From Mycolicibacterium sp. YH-1 (GTDB lineage Bacteria > Actinomycetota > Actinomycetes > Mycobacteriales > Mycobacteriaceae), in contig NZ_CP092915.1 of assembly GCF_022557175.1 (NCBI RefSeq), forward strand, positions 3,224,001 to 3,288,000: DNA of 64,000 nucleotides, read 5' to 3'. The notes beneath the pieces were generated by a model. That model worked only from the letters and a program-made list of their open reading frames with translations. It had not been told where the DNA came from and ran no database searches. The position numbers and the translations under genes are program-made. Shown piece after piece: positions 34,089 to 42,954 of the stretch (position 1 is its first letter; every line of letters starts with the position of its first letter).

Positions 34089-36233
34089 TCACTCGAGGGA
34101 GATCGTTACCTGATCGTGCATCACATCGGCGAGTGCCGCAGCGCGAGCATCCGTGAAGACGTCCTCTAGCAGCAGTGGACTGCCCGTCGGGCCGGTCAGC
34201 GGAACCCGCCAATTCGGGTACTCATCGGTGGTCCCCGGCTGGTTCTGGGCCCGCACGTCGCCGACTGCGTCGGGCAGGGCGAGGGCGAGCAGCCGCGACG
34301 GGGTACGCCCCAGATAGGCGTGCAGCGCGGTCACCACCTGCTCGACCGTGGGCTCCACGCCGTCCCGGTCCGCCAGCAGCCCCACCCGTCGCAGCTCGGA
34401 CATCCACGCAGCCTGCGCGGCGCGGTCATCGGCGATCTCCTCGGCGGCCGGACGCGTGAGCAGGCCCAGTTCCTCCCGGATGCGGACGTGCTCGCCCGCC
34501 AGGTAACCGGCAGTCGGCGGCAGATCGTGCGTCGTGACCGCGGACAGGCAGTACTCCCGCCACTGCGCTGCGGGCAGCGGTCCGCCGGAGCCGTCCCGCT
34601 CGAACCACAGGATCGAGGTTCCGAGCAGACCCCGCTCCCTGAGGTAGTCACGCGCCCATGGCTCCACGGTGCCCAGGTCCTCACCGACCACCACCGCGCC
34701 GGCACGATGCGCCTCCAGCGCGACGATCCCGATCATCGCCTCGTGGTCGTATCTGACATAGGTGCCCTCGGTCGGAGGCATGCCGCTGGGTATCCACCAC
34801 AGCCGGAACAACCCGATGATGTGGTCGATCCGCACCCCGCCCGCGTGCCGGAGCACGGCACTGACCAGCGCGCGGAACGGGGCGTAGGAAGCCTCCACCA
34901 ACTTGTCAGGACGCCACGGCGGCTGCGACCAGTCCTGCCCCAGCTGATTGAACTCGTCGGGCGGGGCACCACCGGAGACGCCGAGCGCCAGAACGTCCTG
35001 CAGCGCCCACGCGTCCGCGCCGTCGGGGTCCACGCCCACCGCGAGGTCGTGCATGACGCCCAGCGACATCCCGACCTGCCGCGCGGTGGCCTGCACAGCG
35101 GTGAGTTGGTCGTCGAGCTGCCACTGCAGCCAACGGTGGAAGTCGACGGTGTCGTGGTGCTCGGCGGCGAAGTCCGCGACCGCAGCAGATGCCGGGTGAC
35201 GGTACTGCGCGGGCCAGTCATGCCAGTCCCCGCCGAACTCCTCGGCCAGCGCGCACCACGTGGCGAAGTCCTCGAGGCTGCCGCCCTCCCGCGCGCGGAA
35301 CGCGGCATAGGCCAGATCGCGCCCCGCCGAACGGGGCACCAGATGCACAGCCCGCAGCGCCGCGCGCTTGACCTTCCAGACCGCATCGCGGTCGATCAGC
35401 TCCGAGGTCTCGGCATGCGCCTGGGCCGCCGCACGGGCCTTGCGCAGCCTGCCGCGGTGACGCGCGTCGGCGTACTCGGGAATGGCCTCGACGCGCAGGT
35501 AGATCGGATTGGTGAAGCGGCGCGATGTCGGCAGGTAGGGGGAGGGTTCCATCGGGGCGATCGGTGCGGCCGCGTGCAGCGGATTGACCAGGATGAAACC
35601 GGCGCCGTGGCGCGCGGCCGACCACACCGCCATATCGGTGAGGTCGGTGAGATCGCCCATACCCCAGGACTTCTCTGACCTGACGCTGTAGAGCTGTGTC
35701 GCCAGACCCCAGGTCCGGCCCGCCCCGAGTCGCGCGGGCAGCCGAGCTGTGGCCGGTGTGACGATCAGCGGCGTCGAGGCATCCTGCGGGCCGGCCTGCA
35801 CATGCAGCCGGTGATAGCCCAGGGGCAGATCCGCGGGCAACTCGAATGTCGCCTCGCCGATCGGACGACCATCCAGGTCATACGGCGGCGTGAGGTTCTC
35901 CAGCTGACGCAGGCCGGTGCGGACGGTGCCGTCCTCCAGTCGAATCCACACCCCGACCGGATCGCCGTGCGTGACGTGGACCCAGAACGATGACGTGCGG
36001 TCGCTGCGAGTCACGACGGTGGGCGGCACGCAGCGTGACCAGTACTCGCGATCGTGTGCCAAAAGCGCTGCGGCCCTGTCATCTTCGCTGTCCGCCGTCA
36101 CCCCCAACGCGGCGAGCACAGCCACCAACGTCGCCTCCGGCGTTGACCGGTGCCCACCGGTCCAATCGTCGAAGCCGGTCGCGACACCGAAGCGGTGAGC
36201 CAGTTCGACCAACGATGGGGGCAGCTCACTCAT
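34089..36233 (-). CDS. malQ: 4-alpha-glucanotransferase (amylomaltase)
   Basis: 714 residues, normal for the GH77 family of actinobacteria. GH77 landmarks: LVNPLHAAAP and SPYLPTSRRF near residue 225, the nucleophile Asp in VRIDHIIGLFRLWWIPSG, the acid/base Glu in VVGEDLGTVE, and the third carboxylate in TTHDLPPTAGYL. It transfers maltosyl units between alpha-1,4-glucans in glycogen and maltodextrin metabolism, in the cytoplasm. The ATG at 36233 begins SELPPSLVELAHRFGV; the longer frame upstream is antisense to the next gene. Large antisense frames within it are shadows. Confidence 0.95.
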   Translation of the reverse strand: MSELPPSLVELAHRFGVATGFDDWTGGHRSTPEATLVAVLAALGVTADSEDDRAAALLAHDREYWSRCVPPTVVTRSDRTSSFWVHVTHGDPVGVWIRLEDGTVRTGLRQLENLTPPYDLDGRPIGEATFELPADLPLGYHRLHVQAGPQDASTPLIVTPATARLPARLGAGRTWGLATQLYSVRSEKSWGMGDLTDLTDMAVWSAARHGAGFILVNPLHAAAPIAPMEPSPYLPTSRRFTNPIYLRVEAIPEYADARHRGRLRKARAAAQAHAETSELIDRDAVWKVKRAALRAVHLVPRSAGRDLAYAAFRAREGGSLEDFATWCALAEEFGGDWHDWPAQYRHPASAAVADFAAEHHDTVDFHRWLQWQLDDQLTAVQATARQVGMSLGVMHDLAVGVDPDGADAWALQDVLALGVSGGAPPDEFNQLGQDWSQPPWRPDKLVEASYAPFRALVSAVLRHAGGVRIDHIIGLFRLWWIPSGMPPTEGTYVRYDHEAMIGIVALEAHRAGAVVVGEDLGTVEPWARDYLRERGLLGTSILWFERDGSGGPLPAAQWREYCLSAVTTHDLPPTAGYLAGEHVRIREELGLLTRPAAEEIADDRAAQAAWMSELRRVGLLADRDGVEPTVEQVVTALHAYLGRTPSRLLALALPDAVGDVRAQNQPGTTDEYPNWRVPLTGPTGSPLLLEDVFTDARAAALADVMHDQVTISLE

Positions 36234-36290
36234 GCCCGCAATCTTGCCGGTTGTGCCGCCGACGCGCCGGTTGGCCGCTACGTTCGGGGC

Positions 36291-36755
36291 GTGCACGTCC
36301 TGCCGATCCCCGCCGCGCTGGCCGTCGCGGCCGCGATCGCGCTCGCCGCGCAGGTAGGTGCGGAACCACCGCCGCAGGTACCCGCGGTGCCGACCGTCCC
36401 GGCGCCGCTCAACCAGGGCGAGTTGCTCCTGCCGCAGCACGCGGTTCCCTCACCGCCCGGGACGGAACCGGTCGCGCGGCCCAATCAGAACCCGCTGAAC
36501 AACGCCTACCTACTGCCGCAATATGCCGAGCCGTCGGCCCCCGGTCAGGGACAGATCGTCGGCGTGGAACCGGGGGAGGAGAACGCCGACGTCTCGAAGT
36601 GGGAGTACCTGCGCCGGCTCTGGGGCAGCTACCAGGACGGCGGGCTCGAGGGCGGGCTGCTCGGTCAGCGTGACCAGGACGCCGACGGCAGGCCCCTGCC
36701 CGAGCTGCCCGAGCTGCCCGAGCTGACCGAGGAGCCCGCGCCGCCCGCCGGTTGA
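36291..36755 (+). CDS. Secreted proline-rich protein
   Basis: 154 residues with a short signal peptide (HVLPIPAALAVAAAIALAAQV) and a Pro/Glu/Leu-rich mature part: PQVPAVPTVPAPLNQGELLLP is echoed by NNAYLLPQYAEPSAPGQGQ, giving two similar stretches, and the tail ends in repeated ELPELPELT. A central segment VSKWEYLRRLWGSYQDGG is the only folded-looking piece. Function unknown. GTG 36291 is chosen for the signal peptide; it is divergent from malQ and convergent with the decarboxylase gene. Confidence 0.65.
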   Translation: MHVLPIPAALAVAAAIALAAQVGAEPPPQVPAVPTVPAPLNQGELLLPQHAVPSPPGTEPVARPNQNPLNNAYLLPQYAEPSAPGQGQIVGVEPGEENADVSKWEYLRRLWGSYQDGGLEGGLLGQRDQDADGRPLPELPELPELTEEPAPPAG

Positions 36756-36760
36756 CGCGG

Positions 36761-38044
36761 TTAGGGATCGACGTCGCGGGACAGCAGGTCATCCCACGTG
36801 TCACGCCGGACCACCAGCCGCGCCGCGCCGTTCTCGGCGAAGACCACCGGTACCCGCCGCGCACCGTTGTACTGATTCGACATCGTGTAGCAGTAGGCGC
36901 CCGTCACGGGCACTGCGAGCAGGTCGCCGACGGCGGGGTCCGGCAGCGCGATGCCGTCGACAAGCTGATCGCCTGATTCGCAGTGCCTGCCCACGACGGT
37001 GACGACCTCGCCGCCGACACCGAACCTGTTCGCCATTGCCGCCTCGAACCGCTGGCCGGTGAGCGACACCTCCAGGTTGTCACCCATCCCGCCGTCGACG
37101 GCCACGTGCGTGACCTGCCCTCGTTTGACCGTGGTGACGCGGTACAGCGTGCACGCCGCGCCGGCCACCATGCTGCGGCCGGGTTCGACGATGACGCGAC
37201 TGTCCGCAGGCAGCAGCGCCCTGGCCTGATCGATCATGGCCGCGGCATACGCGTCCAGGCTGGGGGCGTTCTCGTCGTAGGTGTAGCGCACGCCGAGGCC
37301 GCCACCCAGGTCATAGGTGTCGAATGTGCCGAGTTCGGCGATCGGCCGGACCGCCGCGGCCAGTTGGTCGACATCCAGCAGCTGTGAGCCGACGTGGGTG
37401 TGCACACCGTCGAGCCGCAGCACCGGGCTGCGCCGGATCCGTTCGATGGCATCGCGGGCATCGGACGGCGCGAGCCCGAACTTCGACCCCGCGTGACCGG
37501 TGGCCTGCGATGCGTGGGTATCGGCCTCGACACCGGGGATGACGCGGACCAGGCACGCCTGCGGGCGGTCCGCGCTCGCGGTGCGCTCCAACCGGTCGAT
37601 GTCATCGAAGTTGTCCACGACGATCAGCCCGACGCCTCGCGCGACGGCGAGTTCGATCTCCTCGTCGGTCTTGGCGTTGCCGTGCAGGATCAGCCGCGCC
37701 GGGTCGACCCCGGCTTTGCACGCGGTCAGGATCTCGCCAGCACCCGCGACGTCCAGGTGCAGGCCCTCCTCGACCATCACGCGCTGAACCGCCGTGCACG
37801 GGAACGACTTCGACGCGAATGCGACGTCGGCGCGCGGCCAGCGACTGCGAAACGCCGACAGGTACTCGCGAGCCCGCTGAACCAGCGCGTCCCGCGACAC
37901 CACGATGACCGGCGTGCCGAACTCCGCGGCGATGTCCTCGAGCCGGCAACCGCCCACCACCAGCGCGCCATCGTCGGCCACCCGCGAACCAGGCGGGAAG
38001 AGGCCAAGTAGGTCGGCGTCAGTCGGCTCGAACCCGGTCGTCAC
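36761..38044 (-). CDS. Diaminopimelate decarboxylase-like PLP enzyme
   Basis: 427-residue fold-type III PLP decarboxylase. DVAFASKSFPCTAVQRVM holds the PLP-binding Lys, HVGSQLL the conserved His, YDLGGGLGV the glycine loop, VEPGRSMVAGA the phosphate contact, and GRHCESGDQL the active-site Cys donated across the dimer. LysA converts meso-diaminopimelate to lysine. The main mycobacterial lysA is normally linked to argS, thrA/hom and thrC, none of which is here, so this is probably a paralogue. Whether it uses diaminopimelate or another diamino acid is open. Confidence 0.85.
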   Translation of the reverse strand: MTTGFEPTDADLLGLFPPGSRVADDGALVVGGCRLEDIAAEFGTPVIVVSRDALVQRAREYLSAFRSRWPRADVAFASKSFPCTAVQRVMVEEGLHLDVAGAGEILTACKAGVDPARLILHGNAKTDEEIELAVARGVGLIVVDNFDDIDRLERTASADRPQACLVRVIPGVEADTHASQATGHAGSKFGLAPSDARDAIERIRRSPVLRLDGVHTHVGSQLLDVDQLAAAVRPIAELGTFDTYDLGGGLGVRYTYDENAPSLDAYAAAMIDQARALLPADSRVIVEPGRSMVAGAACTLYRVTTVKRGQVTHVAVDGGMGDNLEVSLTGQRFEAAMANRFGVGGEVVTVVGRHCESGDQLVDGIALPDPAVGDLLAVPVTGAYCYTMSNQYNGARRVPVVFAENGAARLVVRRDTWDDLLSRDVDP

Positions 38045-38065
38045 CGACCCAGTATCGTCCCCGGC

Positions 38066-39265
38066 ATGGCGCCAGTGGTGAGCAATGAGGCGCAGATCCG
38101 CGGGGCCCGGCGCGCTGTGGCCGCGTTGTTCCTCACCAACGGTGCCCTGTTCGCGAACCTGGCCCCGCGTCTGCCGGAGATCAAGGCCGACCTCGCACTG
38201 TCGAACACCGCCTACGGAACCGTCATCGCCGCGTATCCCATCGGCGCCCTGGCCGCCGGGCTGGCCGCGGCCGCACTGATCCGCCGGCTCACCTCAGCAC
38301 GGCTGGCGGTGCTGGGCACGGCGGGCATCGCGCTGCTGACCTTCGCGGCCGCTGCGTCACCCACCACACTGCTCGTCGCCGTCGCCCTGTTCGCCGGGGG
38401 TGCATGCGACGCCGTGGTCGACGTGGCGCAGAACACGCAGGGGCTCCGGGTGCAGCGCGCCCACGGGCGTTCCATCATCAACTCGCTGCACGGCATCTGG
38501 TCCCTGGGCGCCGTCCTCGGAAGCGTGATGGCCGCCGGTGCCATCGCCTTCCATGTGCCCCGCGAACTGCACATCGGTGCGACCGGCGTCCTCTTCGTTG
38601 GCGTCGCGGTGACGGCCTACCGCTACCTGCTGCACGGCCCCGACGCGGTCGAGGACGAGCACGATCCGGTTAACGGGCGCCGGGGCCGCGGGGCCGGCCG
38701 ACGGGTCTATCTGACATTGACGCTGTTGGTGGTGATCGCGACGGCGGGCTCCGTCGTCGAGGATGCCGGCAGCTCCTGGGCGACGCTGTACCTGCGCGAC
38801 GACCTCGGTGCGGCCGGTGGCGTCGCCGTCCTGGGCTACGTCGCGCTGCTGGCGTTCCAGTTCGTCGGACGGATGACCGGTGACCGCCTGGTCGACCGGT
38901 TCGGTGAGCGCGCGGTGGCGCGCGCCGGCGGATCGATCACCGCGGCGGGTATGGGTGCCGCGCTGCTGTTTCCCAGCGTGCCCAGCACCATCGCGGGGTT
39001 CGCTGCGGCAGGTATCGGTATCGCGACGGTGATACCCGCGGCGATGCACGCCGCCGACCGACTACCCGGCCTGCGTGCGGGTAGCGGGCTGACCGCAGTG
39101 GCGTGGCTGATGCGGCTGGGCTTCGTCGCCGCGCCGCCCGTGGTCGGTGCCATCGCCGACGCCACCAGCCTGCGGATCGGTCTGCTCGTGGTGCCCGCCG
39201 CGGGTCTCGCCGTCATCGCCGCGGCGGGGGCCCTCAGTGGACGACGCCCGCCAACTCGATCGTGA
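38066..39265 (+). CDS. MFS transporter
   Basis: 399 residues, about twelve helices. LFLTNGALFANLAPRLPEIKADL opens helix 1 with a loop to GTVIAAYPIGALAAGLAAAALIRR, and GACDAVVDVAQNTQGLRVQRAHGR is a signature of the YbjJ/FPS-like MFS subgroup of bacteria. The substrate is not known; this group includes putative sugar or drug carriers. The start is divergent from the decarboxylase gene with a 21-bp gap, and the last 32 bp overlap the first SMR gene (convergent). Confidence 0.85.
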   Translation: MAPVVSNEAQIRGARRAVAALFLTNGALFANLAPRLPEIKADLALSNTAYGTVIAAYPIGALAAGLAAAALIRRLTSARLAVLGTAGIALLTFAAAASPTTLLVAVALFAGGACDAVVDVAQNTQGLRVQRAHGRSIINSLHGIWSLGAVLGSVMAAGAIAFHVPRELHIGATGVLFVGVAVTAYRYLLHGPDAVEDEHDPVNGRRGRGAGRRVYLTLTLLVVIATAGSVVEDAGSSWATLYLRDDLGAAGGVAVLGYVALLAFQFVGRMTGDRLVDRFGERAVARAGGSITAAGMGAALLFPSVPSTIAGFAAAGIGIATVIPAAMHAADRLPGLRAGSGLTAVAWLMRLGFVAAPPVVGAIADATSLRIGLLVVPAAGLAVIAAAGALSGRRPPTRS

Positions 39266-39563
39266 GGACACCGGCCGCGATGAGGCCTATGCCGATGATC
39301 ATCCTGCCCGTCAGCGGGTCGCCGAACAGGTACTTGGCGATGACCGCGACGAGCGCGACACCACACGCCGTCCAGATCCCGTAGGCAATGCCCACCGGCA
39401 TGCCGAGTTTCAACGCCAGCCACAACAGGTAGAAGGACGTCAGGTACGCCACGATCACGGGCGCGATCCACACCTTCTTGCGGAGGCCGTCAGACGCCCG
39501 CAGGCCCAACGTGCCGAGGACCTCGATGCCGATCGCCCCGGCCAGCGCGAGCCAGATCGTCAC
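39234..39563 (-). CDS. SMR-family transporter subunit B
   Basis: 109 residues with four helices and the SMR active-site Glu in the first one (IWLALAGAIGIEVLGTLGLRAS), plus the conserved VGIAYGIWTACGVALVAV and the C-terminal GRMIIGIGLIAAGVLTIE. SMR proteins work as dimers that exchange protons for cationic or guanidinium compounds. GTG 39563 overlaps the stop of the second SMR gene by 4 bp (GTGA), so the two are made together, which fits a heterodimeric pair of the YkkCD/EbrAB or PSMR type. Confidence 0.9.
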   Translation of the reverse strand: MTIWLALAGAIGIEVLGTLGLRASDGLRKKVWIAPVIVAYLTSFYLLWLALKLGMPVGIAYGIWTACGVALVAVIAKYLFGDPLTGRMIIGIGLIAAGVLTIELAGVVH

Positions 39564-39901
39564 GAGGTGGAATCCGTTGCATGCGAGCGGGACCCGAGTT
39601 CCACGAACAGCACACCGGCGATGATCAAGGCGATACCTGCCGCGATCGCCCACGTCAACGCGTCACGGAACAGCACGGCGGCCAGGACCGCGGTGAGCGC
39701 CGTGCCCGAGGCGCCCCAGATGCCGTAGGCGACACCGACCGCCATGCCCTCGCGCAGCACCAGGGCGAGTAGGACGAAGGCGCCGACGTAGCCGACGATG
39801 ACGACACCCAGCCACGCCGGGTGATCCTGCGATGCCCGCAGCGATAACGTCGCCGCGACCTCCATGACGATGGCTGCAGTCAGCAGCACCCACTTGCGCA
39901 C
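39560..39901 (-). CDS. SMR-family transporter subunit A
   Basis: 113 residues, four helices; the essential Glu is in WVLLTAAIVMEVAATLSLRAS, followed by the Gly-rich third helix segment AVGVAYGIWGASGTALTAV. A short polar C-terminal tail (RSHATDSTS) is longer than in subunit B. Its 3' end overlaps the start of the other SMR gene. Together they look like a paired multidrug or guanidinium exporter. The upstream gap has no regulator or riboswitch-like structure that I could recognise. Confidence 0.9.
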   Translation of the reverse strand: MRKWVLLTAAIVMEVAATLSLRASQDHPAWLGVVIVGYVGAFVLLALVLREGMAVGVAYGIWGASGTALTAVLAAVLFRDALTWAIAAGIALIIAGVLFVELGSRSHATDSTS

Positions 39902-39939
39902 GCCTCAACCTAACGGAGAACGCGCCGTGTTCTTGCCGC

Positions 39940-41181
39940 CTAGTAGACCAGGCCGAGCCGCGGGGGCGTGGCACCAGAGAGCGTGTGGTTGCCCAGATGC
40001 ACGTACTTCCAGCGGGCGGGGTCGTGCAGTGTGTGGGTGCGCACGTTGCGCCAGTGCCGGTCGAGGTTCACCGCGCTGTCGGTGCCCGACGTGCCGGTCA
40101 GTTCGAATATGCCGCTGGCGATCTCGACGGCGAACTCCTGTGCCAGGGCCTTGGCCGCCGCCACGCTCAGAGTCGCCTCCGATGCGGCCTCCCTGGTGAG
40201 TTCGGGTAGCGCATATGCCTCGTCGACGAGTGCTGTGCCGCGGGCGAGTAGCGCCTCGAGGGCATAGAGACGCGCGGTGAACTCACCGAAGCGACGAACG
40301 ACGTGCGGCTCATTCTCGGCGCGCTCGATGCCCCCGTCGACTGCCTCCTGCCATGGACGCGAGCGGGTGCGGACGAACTCCGCACCGTCCTCCAGTGCGG
40401 CCCTCGCGATTCCGATGTCGATCGCGGCGTGCAGCGCCTGGTCGAACGGGCCAAGCGCGCTGGGCGGTCCCGTCACGGGATGAGGCGGCAGACCTTCCTC
40501 GATGACCAGGTCCGCCTCGACGATCACGCCATCCAGGCGGACCTCGCCGCTCGCCGTCCCGCGCTGGCCGAAGGCCGACCACTTGTCGAGATTCAGTGTG
40601 ACACCGGGCTGTTCGGGTCGTATGAAGACCGTCGCCGTCTCGCCCGCGCCCCCGCCGACCACAGCGGCCACCGCGATCCAGGTCGCGCCGAGTGTGCCGG
40701 TGGCGTAGTACTTGGTTCCCTCGAGCAGCCACGTCCCGTCACCGCGTGGCGTCACGGTCGTGCGGCGCTGCAGGGAGGTCTTGGTACCACGCTCGGCCGT
40801 CGCGTTGCCGATCTGCGCACCGGCGAGGATGTCGGCGTACACGCGCGGGGCGGGATTGGCCTGCCCGAGTCCGGCGATCGCCCTGGCGATCACAAAGTGC
40901 GACAACAACAGTTGGCCGACGGCGCCGTCGCCGCGCGACAGCCTGCGCAGCACCTCGACCGTGGTCGATGCGGGCAGACCGGGTCCGCCGTGCTCGGTCG
41001 GCACCGAGATGCCGAGCAGCCCCGATTCGGCCACCAGGCGCAGTTGGGGGAGCAGCGAAGCGCCTGCCCGCTCGCGTTCGGCGCTACCGACGGCGATCTC
41101 GGCGGCGACGGCGTCCGCGGTGGAAAGCGCCTCGTGCGAGGACGCCAGCAGTGGCGTGGTGGTTTCGAGGTCGATGCTCAT
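39940..41181 (-). CDS. Acyl-CoA dehydrogenase-fold flavoprotein (DszC/SfnB-like)
   Basis: 413 residues. The fold of acyl-CoA dehydrogenases is visible: LGISVPTEHGGPGLPASTTVEVLRR at the N-terminus, GTKYYATGTLGATWIAVAAVV in the beta domain, and helical end with GIFELTGTSGTDSAVNLDRHWRNVRTHT. That last element, with HTLHDP, is typical of the DszC/SfnB group of FMN-dependent monooxygenases acting on sulphur compounds, rather than of true beta-oxidation dehydrogenases, which carry a catalytic Glu in another position. A role in sulphonate or sulphone use is inferred; no partner reductase gene is adjacent. Confidence 0.85.
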   Translation of the reverse strand: MSIDLETTTPLLASSHEALSTADAVAAEIAVGSAERERAGASLLPQLRLVAESGLLGISVPTEHGGPGLPASTTVEVLRRLSRGDGAVGQLLLSHFVIARAIAGLGQANPAPRVYADILAGAQIGNATAERGTKTSLQRRTTVTPRGDGTWLLEGTKYYATGTLGATWIAVAAVVGGGAGETATVFIRPEQPGVTLNLDKWSAFGQRGTASGEVRLDGVIVEADLVIEEGLPPHPVTGPPSALGPFDQALHAAIDIGIARAALEDGAEFVRTRSRPWQEAVDGGIERAENEPHVVRRFGEFTARLYALEALLARGTALVDEAYALPELTREAASEATLSVAAAKALAQEFAVEIASGIFELTGTSGTDSAVNLDRHWRNVRTHTLHDPARWKYVHLGNHTLSGATPPRLGLVY

Positions 41182-41344
41182 GGCGCCGAACGCTACGGAC
41201 TCGCCGCGGCGTCCCCCACGGTTGCGACCACGAAGATTGTTTACCGGCCCGCGTTTGCCGAACAGTGCTCCGAGTCACAGGGGGCGGCGGTATGCGGGAG
41301 TACCGTGTAGGTCATGTGTCTCAACGATTCGCCTGGGATCGCAC

Positions 41345-42916
41345 ATGGCTGATCCGCAGATATCAGGTGCCACGAGAGTCAACGAGCCGATCGTCGACAC
41401 CAGCAATGGGCCGGTGCGGGGTGTCGATGACGGAATAGTCAAGGTGTGGCGGGGTGTTCGCTACGCGGCGCCCCCCGTCGGTGAGCTGCGGTGGCGCGCG
41501 CCCCGTGCACCGCAGCGGTGGACCGAGCCGGCCGCGGCCACCAGAGTGGGACCCGTCTGCCCGCAACCCACCGACCCACGAATCCCCATCGACCTGGGTG
41601 CCCCGCAGGGTGATGACTGCCTCACCCTGAACGTGTGGGCGCCGTCAGGCACCGAGCCGGGTGACGGCAAGCCCGTGATGGTGTGGGTGCACGGCGGCGC
41701 CTACATCCTGGGATCCTCGGCTCAATCGCTCTACCGGGGGCGCGAGCTCGCGGCCGGTGGCGACGTCGTGATCGTCACGGTGAACTATCGCCTCGGCGCG
41801 CTGGGCTTCCTCGACCTGTCCTCGTTCAGCACGTCACGCACCACGTTCGAGACCAACCTGGGGCTACGCGACGTGCTGTTCGCCCTGCAGTGGGTGCGCG
41901 ACAACATCGCAGGCTTCGGCGGCGACCCGCAGCGGGTCACGCTGTTCGGCGAGTCGGCGGGCGCAGGGATCGTGACCACACTGCTCGCCAGCCCGGCGGC
42001 AGCGGGCCTGTTCTCGGCCGCCATCGCGCAGAGTTCGCCCGTGACCTCGATCTACGACGCCGACCGGGGACGCGCCGTCGCCCAACGGTTCCTCGATGCC
42101 GCCACCGTCGACGCCGACGGTGTCGATCGACTGCCGGACATGCCCATCGCCGAGATCCTCGCGGCGTCCAAACGCGTCTTCGACGAGGTTCCGGTGACCA
42201 CGCCGGGCACCCTGGGCTTCGCGCCGATCGTCGACGGCGACGTGGTGCCCGACTACCCGGTGGAGGTGGCCCGCGCCGGACGCACCCACGCCGTTCCGCT
42301 GATCATCGGTACGAACAAGCACGAGGCGGCGTTGTTCCGGTTCATGAAGTCGCCGTTGATGCCGATCACGCCCGAGGCGATCAAGGCGATGTTCGCTCAG
42401 ATCGAACTCGAGCAGCCCGACGCGGTGGTGCCGAGCCAGGACCGACTCGGCACCACCTACCGCGGACGCGGCAAGACGCCCGGCATGGGGGTGGCGCGCG
42501 ACATCGGTTTCCGGATGCCCTCGATCTGGTTCGCCCAGCGTCACGCCGCAGTCGCTCCGGTGTATGTCTACCGGTTCGACTGGGCCACGCCGATGCTGCG
42601 GCTGCTCCGCCTCGGGGCCGCACACGCCACCGAACTCCCGTATGTCTGGGGCAATCTCGTCGCCGGTCCCAAGGACCCGACGTTCAAGCTCGGCGGGCTC
42701 AAGGCCGGTACCGCGGTCTCGGAGCGGATGCGCAGGCGGTGGGTGAACTTCGCGAGGTCTGGCGAGCCGGCGGGGTCCGCCGACGAGCCACAGTGGCGGC
42801 CGTACCGGCTCGACGATCGCGCGACGCTGGTGATCGACAAGACCGATGCCGTGCTCGACGATCCGGACCGCGCGTTGCGGGACGCCTGGGGTGACGACGT
42901 CCTGAGCTTCCGGTGA
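41345..42916 (+). CDS. Type B carboxylesterase
   Basis: 523 residues. The carboxylesterase-B signature appears twice: EDCLTLNVW-like as GDDCLTLNVWAPSG, and the nucleophile elbow VTLFGESAGAGIV with the Ser. MVWVHGGAYILGSS gives the oxyanion hole, and a His in LGAAHATELPYVWG completes the triad. There is no signal peptide, so it should be cytoplasmic. The ATG at 41345 follows the gap after the acyl-CoA dehydrogenase-like gene; upstream frame extension is shadow. Substrates of this family range over many esters. Confidence 0.92.
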   Translation: MADPQISGATRVNEPIVDTSNGPVRGVDDGIVKVWRGVRYAAPPVGELRWRAPRAPQRWTEPAAATRVGPVCPQPTDPRIPIDLGAPQGDDCLTLNVWAPSGTEPGDGKPVMVWVHGGAYILGSSAQSLYRGRELAAGGDVVIVTVNYRLGALGFLDLSSFSTSRTTFETNLGLRDVLFALQWVRDNIAGFGGDPQRVTLFGESAGAGIVTTLLASPAAAGLFSAAIAQSSPVTSIYDADRGRAVAQRFLDAATVDADGVDRLPDMPIAEILAASKRVFDEVPVTTPGTLGFAPIVDGDVVPDYPVEVARAGRTHAVPLIIGTNKHEAALFRFMKSPLMPITPEAIKAMFAQIELEQPDAVVPSQDRLGTTYRGRGKTPGMGVARDIGFRMPSIWFAQRHAAVAPVYVYRFDWATPMLRLLRLGAAHATELPYVWGNLVAGPKDPTFKLGGLKAGTAVSERMRRRWVNFARSGEPAGSADEPQWRPYRLDDRATLVIDKTDAVLDDPDRALRDAWGDDVLSFR

Positions 42917-42954
42917 CCACCCGCTAGCTAGGCTGGTCTGTCGGAGGTGATGAC

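Noticed and set aside
34320..35678. 452-residue open frame on the plus strand
   Set aside because: It is antisense to malQ, is rich in Arg, Gln and His in the manner of high-GC shadow frames, and shows no domain.
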